The notes below the pieces were generated by a model. The model was not told the DNA's origin, did not search any database, and was given only the letters and a program-made list of their open reading frames with translations. From Staphylococcus kloosii (GTDB lineage Bacteria; Bacillota; Bacilli; Staphylococcales; Staphylococcaceae), in contig NZ_CP027846.1 in assembly GCF_003019255.1 (NCBI RefSeq), positions 434,001-498,000 of the forward strand: DNA of 64,000 nucleotides. Reading direction: 5' to 3'. The stretch's first letter is position 1. Every line of letters starts with the position of its first letter. The translations under genes and the position numbers were made by a program. Shown one piece after another: positions 1 through 7,691 of this stretch.

Positions 1-306
1 ATCTTTTTAACTGGTGTATTACTTGTATGGGGTGTAAAAATATTTGTGAAAAATGCTTCTTTAGGTATCGGAATCCCATTTTTAATGTTGGCTGTTGGAC
101 AGGTTTTAGGTTCAATGGTAGCTGGAACTTTAATAGATAACTTGAACTATGCGGTGACATTTATGGTCTATGGCATAGTAGGATTAGTTGCATTGACTAT
201 GTATCCAAAAGTAGAAGTGACACCAAGTAAAATAGTAAAAGGACAACAATATACTAAAATGCAACGAGAAAACAAAGAGGTTATTGAACAAGAATTCAAT
301 TATTAA
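1..306 (+). CDS. MFS transporter, C-terminal fragment (gene begins before the window)
   Basis: The reading frame is open from base 1 and ends at a TAA, so only the last 101 residues are visible. They contain two hydrophobic segments, one around FLTGVLLVWGVKIF and one around the FMVYGIVGLVALTMY stretch. A glycine-rich loop (FLMLAVGQVLGSMVAG) lies between them, which is typical of the last helices of a major facilitator permease. The charged tail rich in Lys, Glu and Gln is cytoplasmic. The substrate cannot be told from this part. An intrinsic terminator follows directly. The MFS assignment is by general pattern and the family could be wrong. Confidence 0.6.
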   Translation: MFLTGVLLVWGVKIFVKNASLGIGIPFLMLAVGQVLGSMVAGTLIDNLNYAVTFMVYGIVGLVALTMYPKVEVTPSKIVKGQQYTKMQRENKEVIEQEFNY

Positions 307-313
307 AAATAAG

Positions 314-353
314 TACCAATTACCTGAAATTGAAGGGGTAATTGGTATTTTTT
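314..353 (+). terminator. Intrinsic terminator after the MFS gene
   Basis: An 11-bp perfect stem (TACCAATTACC at 314-324 paired with 337-347) is followed by a run of T. Confidence 0.85.
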
Positions 354-496
354 AGAGTTAATCTAAAAAGTTAAAATTGAATACGCACAACATATGTGAA
401 AAATGTTATATTGTATGTAACATATTATCAGTCATTGATATATAGACGGTGCATAGGTGACAAATCGATTTTAAATAAGTATTAACACTAATGGTT

Positions 497-511
497 ATCA
501 CAAATTGTGAT
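497..511. promoter_or_regulatory. Perfect 15-bp palindrome, candidate operator of the DUF2316 gene
   Basis: ATCACAAATTGTGAT is a perfect inverted repeat around a single central base. It lies between the likely promoter and the ribosome binding site (GGAAGAGGG) of the next gene. Further upstream a looser repeat, ATGTTA/TAACAT (403-423), is also seen. Because the downstream product is a small helix-turn-helix protein, autoregulation is a natural guess; this is inference. Confidence 0.4.
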
Positions 512-537
512 TTTAAAAAAGGAAGAGGGTTAATATC

Positions 538-837
538 ATGACTTTAGATAAAGAACAAAGACGTATTACAAGTGAAGAATTGATTGCGCATTTTGAACAA
601 TCTTCACTTACGGAAGAAGATTTAGCCCATCAATTGAATATATCTGTTAAGCAGGTAGAAAAGGTATTAAACATGGATGCATCAAATGGCTTTTTTGCCG
701 ATAAATTACAAACATTTATTCATTTAGTGTGGGACGTACGTGATGCAATCGATAATGATATTAGAAATCACGGAGAAATTCCTAGTGGTTATACTTATTT
801 GCAAGGTGAAAAAGAAGACTACTGGTTTTTACAATAA
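538..837 (+). CDS. DUF2316 family helix-turn-helix protein
   Basis: This is a 99-residue soluble protein. Residues about 11-47 (SEELIAHFEQ, then LTEEDLAHQLNISVKQVEK) form a helix-turn-helix in which a standard recognition-helix pattern can be seen. The C-terminal half is acidic and ends in a Tyr/Trp-rich segment (EKEDYWFLQ). Length and sequence fit the DUF2316 family, which is found in staphylococci and other Firmicutes and has no firmly assigned role. The start is supported by GGAAGAGGG about 9 bases upstream. It is a single-gene unit between two terminators with a palindrome just before it. DNA binding is likely, but the target is unknown. Confidence 0.75.
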   Translation: MTLDKEQRRITSEELIAHFEQSSLTEEDLAHQLNISVKQVEKVLNMDASNGFFADKLQTFIHLVWDVRDAIDNDIRNHGEIPSGYTYLQGEKEDYWFLQ

Positions 838-862
838 GTAAATTTTCATTAATATTTTATAA

Positions 863-890
863 TAAAGAAGACGGTAAGCGGTCTTCTTTA
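863..890. terminator. Bidirectional terminator between convergent genes
   Basis: The stem TAAAGAAGAC (863-872) pairs with GTCTTCTTTA (881-890). A/T-rich tails on both sides suit the DUF2316 gene and the convergent GNAT gene. Confidence 0.75.
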
Positions 891-905
891 TTTAAATTAT
901 GAGAG

Positions 906-1397
906 TTAGTTGTTAAAAAAGAATAAATCATTCGTGTCTTCGAAATTAGGATCTCTATAAAAGCCTAAACGAGTGGCAAGATTAATCGATGGAACATTAT
1001 TTTTATCAGTTCTAATAACAAAAGGCATAGTAGTATCTAATTCGACTAACCAATCGATAACTGTTTGTATGGCTTCGGTTGCATAACCTTGGCCGGTAAA
1101 TTGAGGGTGGAGTCGATAATATAAATTAAAGTATGTTTTGTGTGCAAATGTCATTTTTTCTGCACCTCCGCTACCAATTACTTTATTACTATTTTTCTCA
1201 ACAATAACAAAATAACTAAAGCCATATTTATGCCAATGATTTATCCAATCTTTTAGCATTTTATTCGTTTCTGTAATATCTGTGTGCCTTCTTTTAGGTG
1301 TATATTGCGTAGCCTGTCTATTCGAGTGTATGTCATACAACGGCGCATTAAATGACAAATCAGGTTTATGTAATATGAGTCTTTTACTTTCTAACAT
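906..1397 (-). CDS. GNAT family N-acetyltransferase (RimJ/RimL type)
   Basis: This 163-residue protein begins MLESKRLILHKP, the usual opening of the Acetyltransf_3 (RimJ/RimL-like) branch of GNAT enzymes. The acetyl-CoA pyrophosphate-binding motif is QFTGQGYATEA, and a SINLATRLGF motif near the end is the family's typical 'N...A...LGF' helix. Such enzymes move an acetyl group from acetyl-CoA to an amine on a protein N-terminus or a small molecule. The substrate here is unknown. The gene is monocistronic on the minus strand, convergent with DUF2316. Confidence 0.85.
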   Translation of the reverse strand: MLESKRLILHKPDLSFNAPLYDIHSNRQATQYTPKRRHTDITETNKMLKDWINHWHKYGFSYFVIVEKNSNKVIGSGGAEKMTFAHKTYFNLYYRLHPQFTGQGYATEAIQTVIDWLVELDTTMPFVIRTDKNNVPSINLATRLGFYRDPNFEDTNDLFFFNN

Positions 1398-1420
1398 AAT
1401 GAGATACCACCTTTAATATC

Positions 1421-1464
1421 ATAACAAAGGAAAAGTAACTATAACGTTACTTTTCCTTTGTTAT
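1421..1464. terminator. Long perfect hairpin between the GNAT gene and the membrane-protein operon
   Basis: A 19-bp perfect stem (1421-1439 with 1446-1464) encloses a 6-base loop and starts at the stop codon of the minus-strand operon. There is no clean T-run on either side, so it may act as an mRNA 3' stabiliser as well as a terminator. Confidence 0.6.
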
Positions 1465-1917
1465 TTATACAAGCCCTTGAATACGTAAAACTATTTCCGC
1501 TACTACTGCAGAACCTATGTATGTACTTATTAAAACTACCATACCTACAATAATTGTTTTCCAACCTAATTTAGCGAAGTCGACCCAAGAATTTCCTATA
1601 GACACACCTGCATATGCTACTACGGGTGTTGCTAGTGACATTAGATCAACTTTTTCGGTCCAATGAACAATATGTGTTGAACCAGGAAAGCCAGGAATCG
1701 TAATGATTAAGCCGATCACGCCTATATAAGCAATACTTGGAATATTTAATGGAATAACATTACTTAAAATTAATCCAACCAAAGCGATTAACATGAGCAC
1801 AATTATACCAGGTAAGCCTTCAAGCATTGATGTATTATAGCCAATAAAGTTACTAAGTAGTGCGATAAAGCCCACTACACATAATGTAAGAATCCAATTT
1901 ATTACTTTAGAAGACAT
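1465..1917 (-). CDS. Small integral membrane protein, partner of the DUF3100 protein
   Basis: The protein has 150 residues and four or five hydrophobic segments, including VINWILTLCVVGFIALLSNF and a segment around IVLMLIALVGLIL. It has no catalytic motif that I can identify. The ATG at 1917 is preferred to the GTG at 1926 because AAGGAG lies 8 bases before it. The GTG overlaps the stop codon of the upstream gene and has no ribosome binding site. The gene starts 5 bases after the DUF3100 gene, so the two are surely cotranscribed and probably form a two-component carrier in the membrane. Function is unknown. Confidence 0.7.
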   Translation of the reverse strand: MSSKVINWILTLCVVGFIALLSNFIGYNTSMLEGLPGIIVLMLIALVGLILSNVIPLNIPSIAYIGVIGLIITIPGFPGSTHIVHWTEKVDLMSLATPVVAYAGVSIGNSWVDFAKLGWKTIIVGMVVLISTYIGSAVVAEIVLRIQGLV

Positions 1918-1922
1918 GTTAA

Positions 1923-2726
1923 TCACTCCTTATTTTTACTAAATTTACTTTTCACTTTCATAAAGCCTGCGTAGTATTTTTGAGTTAGAGGCAGAGCAAC
2001 CAGTATACCCATATAGAGTCCCGTCACCGAAGTCAGTAAATTACTAACGCCTGAAAATGCTGTTATCGTACTTGATTGGTGCGGATACATTTCTACTAAT
2101 GGTCCTAAAGCTGCAGCTGTCATTACGCCACTGCCGACACCAGTTGCCATTGCATAAGCTAAAGGACTTAATGGAAGTATCGATATAATTAAGCCAGCAA
2201 AAATACTGAAAAAGATTGCCCCAAAAATCGTGCCAAATATATACATAGACATAACACCACGCCATTCTGGAGAACTAATACCAAATTTTTCTGTTATTAA
2301 TGCCAGGTTGGGTTCGCGTCCGATAGAATGTGTCATGCCGATTGATTCTCTTCTTAAACCTAATAAAACAGCCAATGGCAAAGAAATTAAGATAGTTCCA
2401 AGATTTCCTATTTCTTGTAAAATAAGCGCGGGTCCCGCAGAGATAATTTTCGGTAAGGCAGGTCCAGCCTCGACACCAAATTTAGCAATTAATAGTGCGA
2501 CAGATATGAAAACTAAAGGTTCAGAGTTTTTAGCCTGTTTTCGTTTTACCAGTGGTGTAAAATATGCGATTAAACCTAGTAAAACAGCGTAAACTACTGG
2601 TAACAATAAGATAGAAGAGAAGCCTAATGGTATTTTATGAGCCCCAATGACCTCAGAAATAACCATAATAATTAAAACTAATAGATGTAGCCGCCAATCT
2701 TTCCACAATTTATTTTCATTTTCCAT
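1923..2726 (-). CDS. DUF3100 domain membrane protein
   Basis: The protein has 267 residues and about seven or eight membrane segments. Between them are conserved-looking loops, SIGREPNLALITEKFG (about residues 136-151) and the glycine-rich GVGSGVMTAAALGP. I recognise these as features of the DUF3100 family, which is presumed to be transporters; no substrate is established. The ribosome binding site AAAAGGGAGG lies about 7 bases before the ATG. It heads a two-gene minus-strand operon with the 150-aa membrane protein. A transporter made of two membrane subunits is plausible but is inference. Confidence 0.65.
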   Translation of the reverse strand: MENENKLWKDWRLHLLVLIIMVISEVIGAHKIPLGFSSILLLPVVYAVLLGLIAYFTPLVKRKQAKNSEPLVFISVALLIAKFGVEAGPALPKIISAGPALILQEIGNLGTILISLPLAVLLGLRRESIGMTHSIGREPNLALITEKFGISSPEWRGVMSMYIFGTIFGAIFFSIFAGLIISILPLSPLAYAMATGVGSGVMTAAALGPLVEMYPHQSSTITAFSGVSNLLTSVTGLYMGILVALPLTQKYYAGFMKVKSKFSKNKE

Positions 2727-2883
2727 AGAAAGACCTCCCTTTTAAAAATCTGAAAATTCAAATTATAATATGTTTATTTTAACGATGACTTACCAAAATT
2801 AAAAGGGTGGATTTTATAACTGTGTAATTAAACTATGTAAATTTCATCAATTAACGTGTATTAAAATTATAAATACTAAAAAA

Positions 2884-3039
2884 GAAATGGGACAAAATTC
2901 TTGTTTTATAAGAACATTTTGTAGCCCCGTCCCGACAATGAGGACTAGCGTTGAAAGAGTTTGATACAAGCGTTTTCTTAATTCAGTCATTTACTACCAA
3001 TATAAAAAAGAGTCTGGAGACATATGTCCAGACTCGTGC
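2884..3039 (+). repeat. Dispersed structured intergenic repeat, copy 1
   Basis: This copy shares a layout with those near 39819, 50175 and 63521. First comes a GGGAC...TTTTGTAG-CCC hairpin, then a long nested hairpin (GACTAGCGTTGAA... pairing with TTAATTCAGTC), then the linker ACTACCAATATAAAAA. The last part is a terminator hairpin (GAGTCTGGA at 3010-3018 with TCCAGACTC at 3027-3035). Here the final hairpin followed by a T-run on the minus strand also ends the minus-strand methyltransferase gene. The rest of the interval between 2727 and 3049 is AT-rich and noncoding. Confidence 0.75.
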
Positions 3040-3049
3040 TAGTTTTATT

Positions 3050-3544
3050 TTATAAATTCATCATCTTTTCTTCTTGTACGATTCTAGTGTGTAAGAAGTA
3101 AGCATATGGTATAAGCAATACGCTTGTGTATGTTGCATGTGTGAGCAACAATACACCGATAAGCTTAGGTACAATATTTAAATAATAGTTAGGGTGTTTT
3201 GTTATTTTGTAGAGACCAGATTTTACGATAGGATGCTCTGGTAAAATAAATAATTTAAGTGTCCAGATAGAACCTAAAGCTTTAATCACATGAAATAGGA
3301 CGGCGTATCCTGCAATCAGTAATACTAATCCAAGACCATTAAACAGGCTAAAAGCGTCTTTGTTAATCAGTGCTTCGACTGCTGCACCTACATAAATTAA
3401 TATATGGTTTAGTGCGAGATACTTTGAATTTTGTGCCCCGTATTCTTTGGCACCTTTTTGGATTAATTGTTGTGTGTGGTTTATTGAAATTTTCAAGCTG
3501 TATAACCGCACAATAAAAAATAACAGTAAAATCGTAAAAGTCAT
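3050..3544 (-). CDS. Isoprenylcysteine carboxyl methyltransferase (ICMT)/YpbQ-like membrane protein
   Basis: This 164-residue protein has about four membrane helices. A C-terminal motif, GLYKITKHPNYYLNI, holds the conserved His-Pro-Asn-Tyr of the ICMT/phospholipid methyltransferase fold, where it helps bind S-adenosylmethionine. A terminal RIVQEEKMM stretch also fits the family. Bacterial members such as B. subtilis YpbQ methylate small lipids (alkylpyrones), but no polyketide synthase gene is adjacent here. The ATG at 3544 is chosen because GGAGG precedes it by about 11 bases; a longer in-frame extension to 3622 has no good ribosome binding site and a polar N-terminus. Confidence 0.75.
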   Translation of the reverse strand: MTFTILLLFFIVRLYSLKISINHTQQLIQKGAKEYGAQNSKYLALNHILIYVGAAVEALINKDAFSLFNGLGLVLLIAGYAVLFHVIKALGSIWTLKLFILPEHPIVKSGLYKITKHPNYYLNIVPKLIGVLLLTHATYTSVLLIPYAYFLHTRIVQEEKMMNL

Positions 3545-3753
3545 GTTGTCTTTTGTCCTCCAAGTGTTGTTCGTAGATGTGTGAATGTACTTAGAAGTCT
3601 TAATTGCAGTTTTAACTACCATAAAAGGCTTTGAAGTACATTTATAAAGTTATTTTAAGAGGTTATGACACCAATTTCTATTAAATATTTATTAACTATT
3701 AACTTTTTAACAAAAATTTTTTCAACATGTTAAGCTACATGACCAAAGCAATG

Positions 3754-4761
3754 CTAAATAAATGCTTGAATCACTTTACCTTTGCCGTTAGCGTATTCGA
3801 TAGTACCGTAAGAGCCGTTAACAAAAGTGATTTGCGGCGGTAAATGACCGCAATCTATATCATAAATAATAGGGATATTTAAATCGTTCGCAATATCTTC
3901 ATAGACGTCTACAATATTGTAATCGTATGTTTCATAGCTCATAGCAGTTCTACCAAAAACGATCCCATTGCAATGATCAAACCAGCCTGCGAGTTTCATT
4001 TGCACTAACATTCTCCTTAACGATGTAGGTTCCGCATCGCAATTTTCAAAGTACCAAATAATCGGTTCATTATTGATATATTGGTGCCTAAAATTACTTA
4101 GGTTGCCGTAGGGCGTACCGATAAGATGATGAATAACGTCGATACAACCGCCTAACATTCTGCCTTCAATAGTGACAGGTTCATTATTAATAGATTTCCA
4201 TTCTGTCGGTGTGTCGAAATTAAAAATATAATCTGTTGGTTTATCTGGCCAAGCACTTTGGAAGTGTTGTGATGCGTATTGAACCACCGAATCATTTTGA
4301 GATGTTTGTAAAACTTCGTGCCACTTTTGTGTTGTATTATCACTATATTGTCCACGTAAATCAACAATATTCGTACCGTGAGCAGTGGCTATGCCTGTCG
4401 TTAAAGTAATAGCGAGCGACACTAAACTTATGTCTGAATAACCTATTAGCCATTTAGGTTCTAATTGTGCGAAGTTAATTTTATCTATCATTTCTAAAGC
4501 AAGTTCGCCACCGAATGGCGGAATAACGGCATCGATTTCGTCATCAAGCATAAATTGATTAAATTCTTTGGCACGTGTAACTGCATCTGCTGATTTTCCT
4601 TTGTATTGGGTATAAGTAGTAGCGCCAAACACCACTTCATGATAACCATTAAATCTATTTTTAATTTCGTCAGTAAAGTGATGTAACTGTTTTGGTAACC
4701 CTGAAGATGGTGCAGTGACACCTATGACAGCATTATTTTTTAAGATTGGATAGCGTATCAT
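3754..4761 (-). CDS. LD-carboxypeptidase, peptidase family S66 (LdcA/MccF-like)
   Basis: This 335-residue cytoplasmic serine peptidase has the S66 features. The opening is NNAVIGVTAPSS; the nucleophile is Ser109 in IGYSDISL; a Glu lies in WYFENCDAEP; a His lies in DCGHLPPQ. S66 enzymes either cleave the terminal D-alanine from murein tetrapeptides during recycling (LdcA) or inactivate microcin-C-like peptide-nucleotides (MccF). The ENCDAEPTSLRRML region resembles the MccF-like branch seen in Firmicutes, so a detoxifying role is as likely as murein recycling. The gene is on its own. Confidence 0.85.
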   Translation of the reverse strand: MIRYPILKNNAVIGVTAPSSGLPKQLHHFTDEIKNRFNGYHEVVFGATTYTQYKGKSADAVTRAKEFNQFMLDDEIDAVIPPFGGELALEMIDKINFAQLEPKWLIGYSDISLVSLAITLTTGIATAHGTNIVDLRGQYSDNTTQKWHEVLQTSQNDSVVQYASQHFQSAWPDKPTDYIFNFDTPTEWKSINNEPVTIEGRMLGGCIDVIHHLIGTPYGNLSNFRHQYINNEPIIWYFENCDAEPTSLRRMLVQMKLAGWFDHCNGIVFGRTAMSYETYDYNIVDVYEDIANDLNIPIIYDIDCGHLPPQITFVNGSYGTIEYANGKGKVIQAFI

Positions 4762-4899
4762 AAAATCACCTCATAAAATTTAATTGTATTTATACTAACA
4801 TATATGAGTTTATTTAATTGTCATAAATAGATAAAAGTTTTGATAAATCAGATGAACGGGTAAGTGAAAAAAGAAGTTAAACATAAAAGGAGTTTTACA

Positions 4900-6600
4900 G
4901 TGGAAAAAGGTACTGATTTAAACAAATTGTTGGTTTCATTAGATGGACAGAAATATGGTGCCTATAAACGTGTTAAAGGCATGTATCAGTTTGAGCAATT
5001 TCGCTTAGCCATAGATCATGTGCAAGTTGATCCTTTCGCACCACCTAGTAAGATGAGGATTTTAATAAGCCGTCAGACTACCGGCATTCCAAATAATCTA
5101 TTAGATACCCGAGACAAAGTGACAGCCGTGGCGGATTTCTTAACACGAAATGTTAAAGAAGGTATTCAAAATGTTATTAAAGCGGACAATGGTAAGCCGG
5201 CTAAAATTTTTATTGATAGTTGTGGTCAAGAAATTTTAACGCGCAGTTCAGTAGTAATTAATGAACAAGATATAGAAGTACGTCTTGAAGTAGGTTTACC
5301 TGCAGCTGGAAGAAAAATATTAGGTAAGGCAGCTGCTCACGTCATAACACATATGATCCCTACTATTGTCGACCAAAGCTTACTATATAACAATATTGAT
5401 AGTCAGTCTCTTAAAAAACAAGTTACTTTAATGTTAGATCAAGTATATATTAGACAAGCACTAGAGCAGCAAAATTTAGTAGCTTTTGTTGCTAATGACT
5501 CCGTTCTACCGCGTAAAAGTGGTGTTTCGGATAAAGTGATGCAAGGTGCCGTAGCTTTTACAAGCCCTCAAAATATGGAAATTACGTTGAATTTGCCTAG
5601 CGGTAAAACGATAACAGGTATGGGTGTGCCGGAAGGAATTACGCTCATAGTCGGTGGCGGTTTTCATGGGAAATCGACATTGTTACAAGCATTAGAACGT
5701 GGCGTTTATAATCATATAGCCGGTGATGGTCGTGAGTATGTTATTACACGTAATGATGCAACAAAAATTAGGGCAGAAGACGGTAGGAATATTGAAAAAG
5801 TTAATATTAGACCTTTTATTAATAATTTACCGGGAAATAAAGACACTAGACAATTTTCTACTGAAAATGCGAGTGGCAGTACGTCACAAGCAGCTAATGT
5901 GATGGAAGCATTGGAAGCAAATACATCACTACTCTTAATTGATGAAGACACTTCTGCTACGAATTTTATGATTCGAGATGGGCGCATGCAACAATTAATT
6001 GCACCTGAAAAAGAACCTATAACACCATTTGCTAGTAAGGTGAAACCGTTATATGACGATTATCATGTATCTACGATATTGATTGTTGGTGGCTCAGGCG
6101 ATTATTTCGAAGTTGCAGATCAAATATTGATGATGGATGAATATGTATTAAAAGATGTGACAAAAAATGCTAAAGATATAGCACAATCAACGGGATACGA
6201 ACGTGAAAATATTTCACAAAATCACTTTGGAGAATTACCAGCAAGAATACCTCTGAAATCAAGTTTTAATAAAAAAGGTAAAGATGCTCGATTTAAGGTT
6301 AAGGGTCAATTTCACATTTTATATGGCAAGGAATCTATCGATATCACAGGATTAGAACAACTTGTAGATACGAGCCAAACTGAGTGTCTGGCAATGATGA
6401 TTGATTATTACCAACAACATCTTTTAAATGAACGAGATACTGTAAATCAAGCTGCAGATAAATTATATGATTTCATCGGTAAAGAAGGACTAGATGCGAT
6501 TTCGCCTCATAGTGGACATCCTGGTAATTTAGCGCTGCCTAGAAAACAAGAGTTTTGTGCAGCGTTAAATCGTTATAGAGGGTTGAAGGTGAAAGGTTAA
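4900..6600 (+). CDS. Large ABC-class ATPase (PF09818/COG3044 type)
   Basis: The protein has 566 residues. The Walker A motif is VGGGFHGKSTLL (around residue 258) and the Walker B motif is TSLLLIDEDTSA (around 350), preceded by a signature-like NASGSTSQAANV. This is the arrangement of the predicted ABC-class ATPases with an N-terminal RNA-binding-like region. There are no membrane segments. Its role is not established. A GTG start at 4900 is preferred to the one at 4864 because AAAGGAG lies 8 bases before it, while the upstream GTG has none. The gene stands alone, followed by a strong terminator. Confidence 0.8.
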   Translation: MEKGTDLNKLLVSLDGQKYGAYKRVKGMYQFEQFRLAIDHVQVDPFAPPSKMRILISRQTTGIPNNLLDTRDKVTAVADFLTRNVKEGIQNVIKADNGKPAKIFIDSCGQEILTRSSVVINEQDIEVRLEVGLPAAGRKILGKAAAHVITHMIPTIVDQSLLYNNIDSQSLKKQVTLMLDQVYIRQALEQQNLVAFVANDSVLPRKSGVSDKVMQGAVAFTSPQNMEITLNLPSGKTITGMGVPEGITLIVGGGFHGKSTLLQALERGVYNHIAGDGREYVITRNDATKIRAEDGRNIEKVNIRPFINNLPGNKDTRQFSTENASGSTSQAANVMEALEANTSLLLIDEDTSATNFMIRDGRMQQLIAPEKEPITPFASKVKPLYDDYHVSTILIVGGSGDYFEVADQILMMDEYVLKDVTKNAKDIAQSTGYERENISQNHFGELPARIPLKSSFNKKGKDARFKVKGQFHILYGKESIDITGLEQLVDTSQTECLAMMIDYYQQHLLNERDTVNQAADKLYDFIGKEGLDAISPHSGHPGNLALPRKQEFCAALNRYRGLKVKG

Positions 6601-6611
6601 TAAATAGGAAA

Positions 6612-6644
6612 AAGCCAAGACATGTAACATGTCTTAGCTTTTTT
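6612..6644 (+). terminator. Intrinsic terminator of the ABC-class ATPase gene
   Basis: The stem AAGCCAAGACATG pairs with CATGTCTTAGCTT (one mismatch) and is followed by TTTT. Confidence 0.85.
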
Positions 6645-6645
6645 G

Positions 6646-7503
6646 TTAGTTTTCATCCCGATAAGTCACATTATTGCGGTCGAGTGCGTCCTCAAGTTGT
6701 TTTAGATTTTCGACCGTGGATTTTGAAAAATCATTACCAATTTTAAGAATCATTGCATCAATTAATGCGATGATAGGCAGAACGGTAAAATGATTTTTTT
6801 GCACAGCAACTTTTAATGTGACAGTGGCATATTCGAGTAATGGAGACGAATCGTAATCCGTAATAAGAATAATAGGGATATTTAATCTGTTAGCTTCTTT
6901 TACGGCGTTAATCACTGAATTTGTATAAGGTTCAAAGGCAAAAACAACAAGTACATCTTTTGGTGTGAGTTTGATGATTTTATCAAACATTGCATCTAAA
7001 TCATGACTTAATTGATGAATATTAAAATAAAACTCATTCAGTAATTGTTCTAGATATAGCGCTGTTGCTTTATATGGTCTAGTGCCGAGAATACTAACGC
7101 TTGCAGCATTTTCTATATAGTCGATTGCTAGGTTAAAGTTACTTACAAGTTCATTTTTTAAAGAATGGTTGAGTAATTGAACGCTTTTGTCCCAAACAGA
7201 TGTTAAAGGGTCGGAATGTTGTTGTTCATTTTCGATAAATGCCGTTTGTAATGTGAATTTAGTTTCATTCGGTAAGGCTTCATTATAAATATCTCGGCGA
7301 AAATCGTTGAAATTTTCATAGTCTAATGCATGAATAGTGCGCATGACTGTAGAGATACCGACATCAGCCTTGTGTGATAATTCTTTAATTGTAATTAATC
7401 CAAGATGTTCAAAATTTTTCAAAATATAGTCGCACAGCTTTTGTTGCTTTTTAGGCAACTGCTTTTTATTATTTAATAATTTATTTTTTAAGGGCATTCC
7501 CAT
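6646..7503 (-). CDS. RpiR/MurR-family transcriptional regulator (HTH plus SIS domain)
   Basis: The protein has 285 residues. Residues 1-75 form the RpiR helix-turn-helix (LPKKQQKLCDYIL, then VGISTVMRTIHALDYENF). Residues about 120-260 form a SIS sugar-phosphate-binding fold with a Rossmann-like IENAASVSILGTRPYKA segment and VLVVFAFEPYTNSV. The family usually senses a phosphosugar or a pathway intermediate. The gene is divergent from the four-gene catabolic operon that starts at 7692, with about 190 bp between them, so it is very likely the local regulator. GGAG lies about 10 bases before the ATG. Confidence 0.88.
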   Translation of the reverse strand: MGMPLKNKLLNNKKQLPKKQQKLCDYILKNFEHLGLITIKELSHKADVGISTVMRTIHALDYENFNDFRRDIYNEALPNETKFTLQTAFIENEQQHSDPLTSVWDKSVQLLNHSLKNELVSNFNLAIDYIENAASVSILGTRPYKATALYLEQLLNEFYFNIHQLSHDLDAMFDKIIKLTPKDVLVVFAFEPYTNSVINAVKEANRLNIPIILITDYDSSPLLEYATVTLKVAVQKNHFTVLPIIALIDAMILKIGNDFSKSTVENLKQLEDALDRNNVTYRDEN

Positions 7504-7620
7504 TACAACAGAACTCCGTTTCCGTTAATAGTTTAAAACCATGATACCAGTTTATATAGGATAATTAAAACAAGTTTGTGCTCAATTTAAATCACAAAAG
7601 AACAAAAAAGTTCCGTTTTT

Positions 7621-7640
7621 AAATGTAAGGGTTTACATTT
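7621..7640. promoter_or_regulatory. Inverted repeat before the ALDH operon, near-cre or RpiR operator
   Basis: AAATGTAA (7621-7628) and TTACATTT (7633-7640) form an 8-bp inverted repeat. The inner 14 bases, TGTAAGGGTTTACA, match the catabolite-responsive element pattern except for G in place of the central C. The site is about 50 bases before the ALDH start codon and inside the divergent promoter region. It may bind CcpA, the RpiR protein or both. Confidence 0.5.
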
Positions 7641-7691
7641 GTTCAAAATGGTTCTAAGCTTTTGATAATTTCAATTAAGGGGGATTCACAC

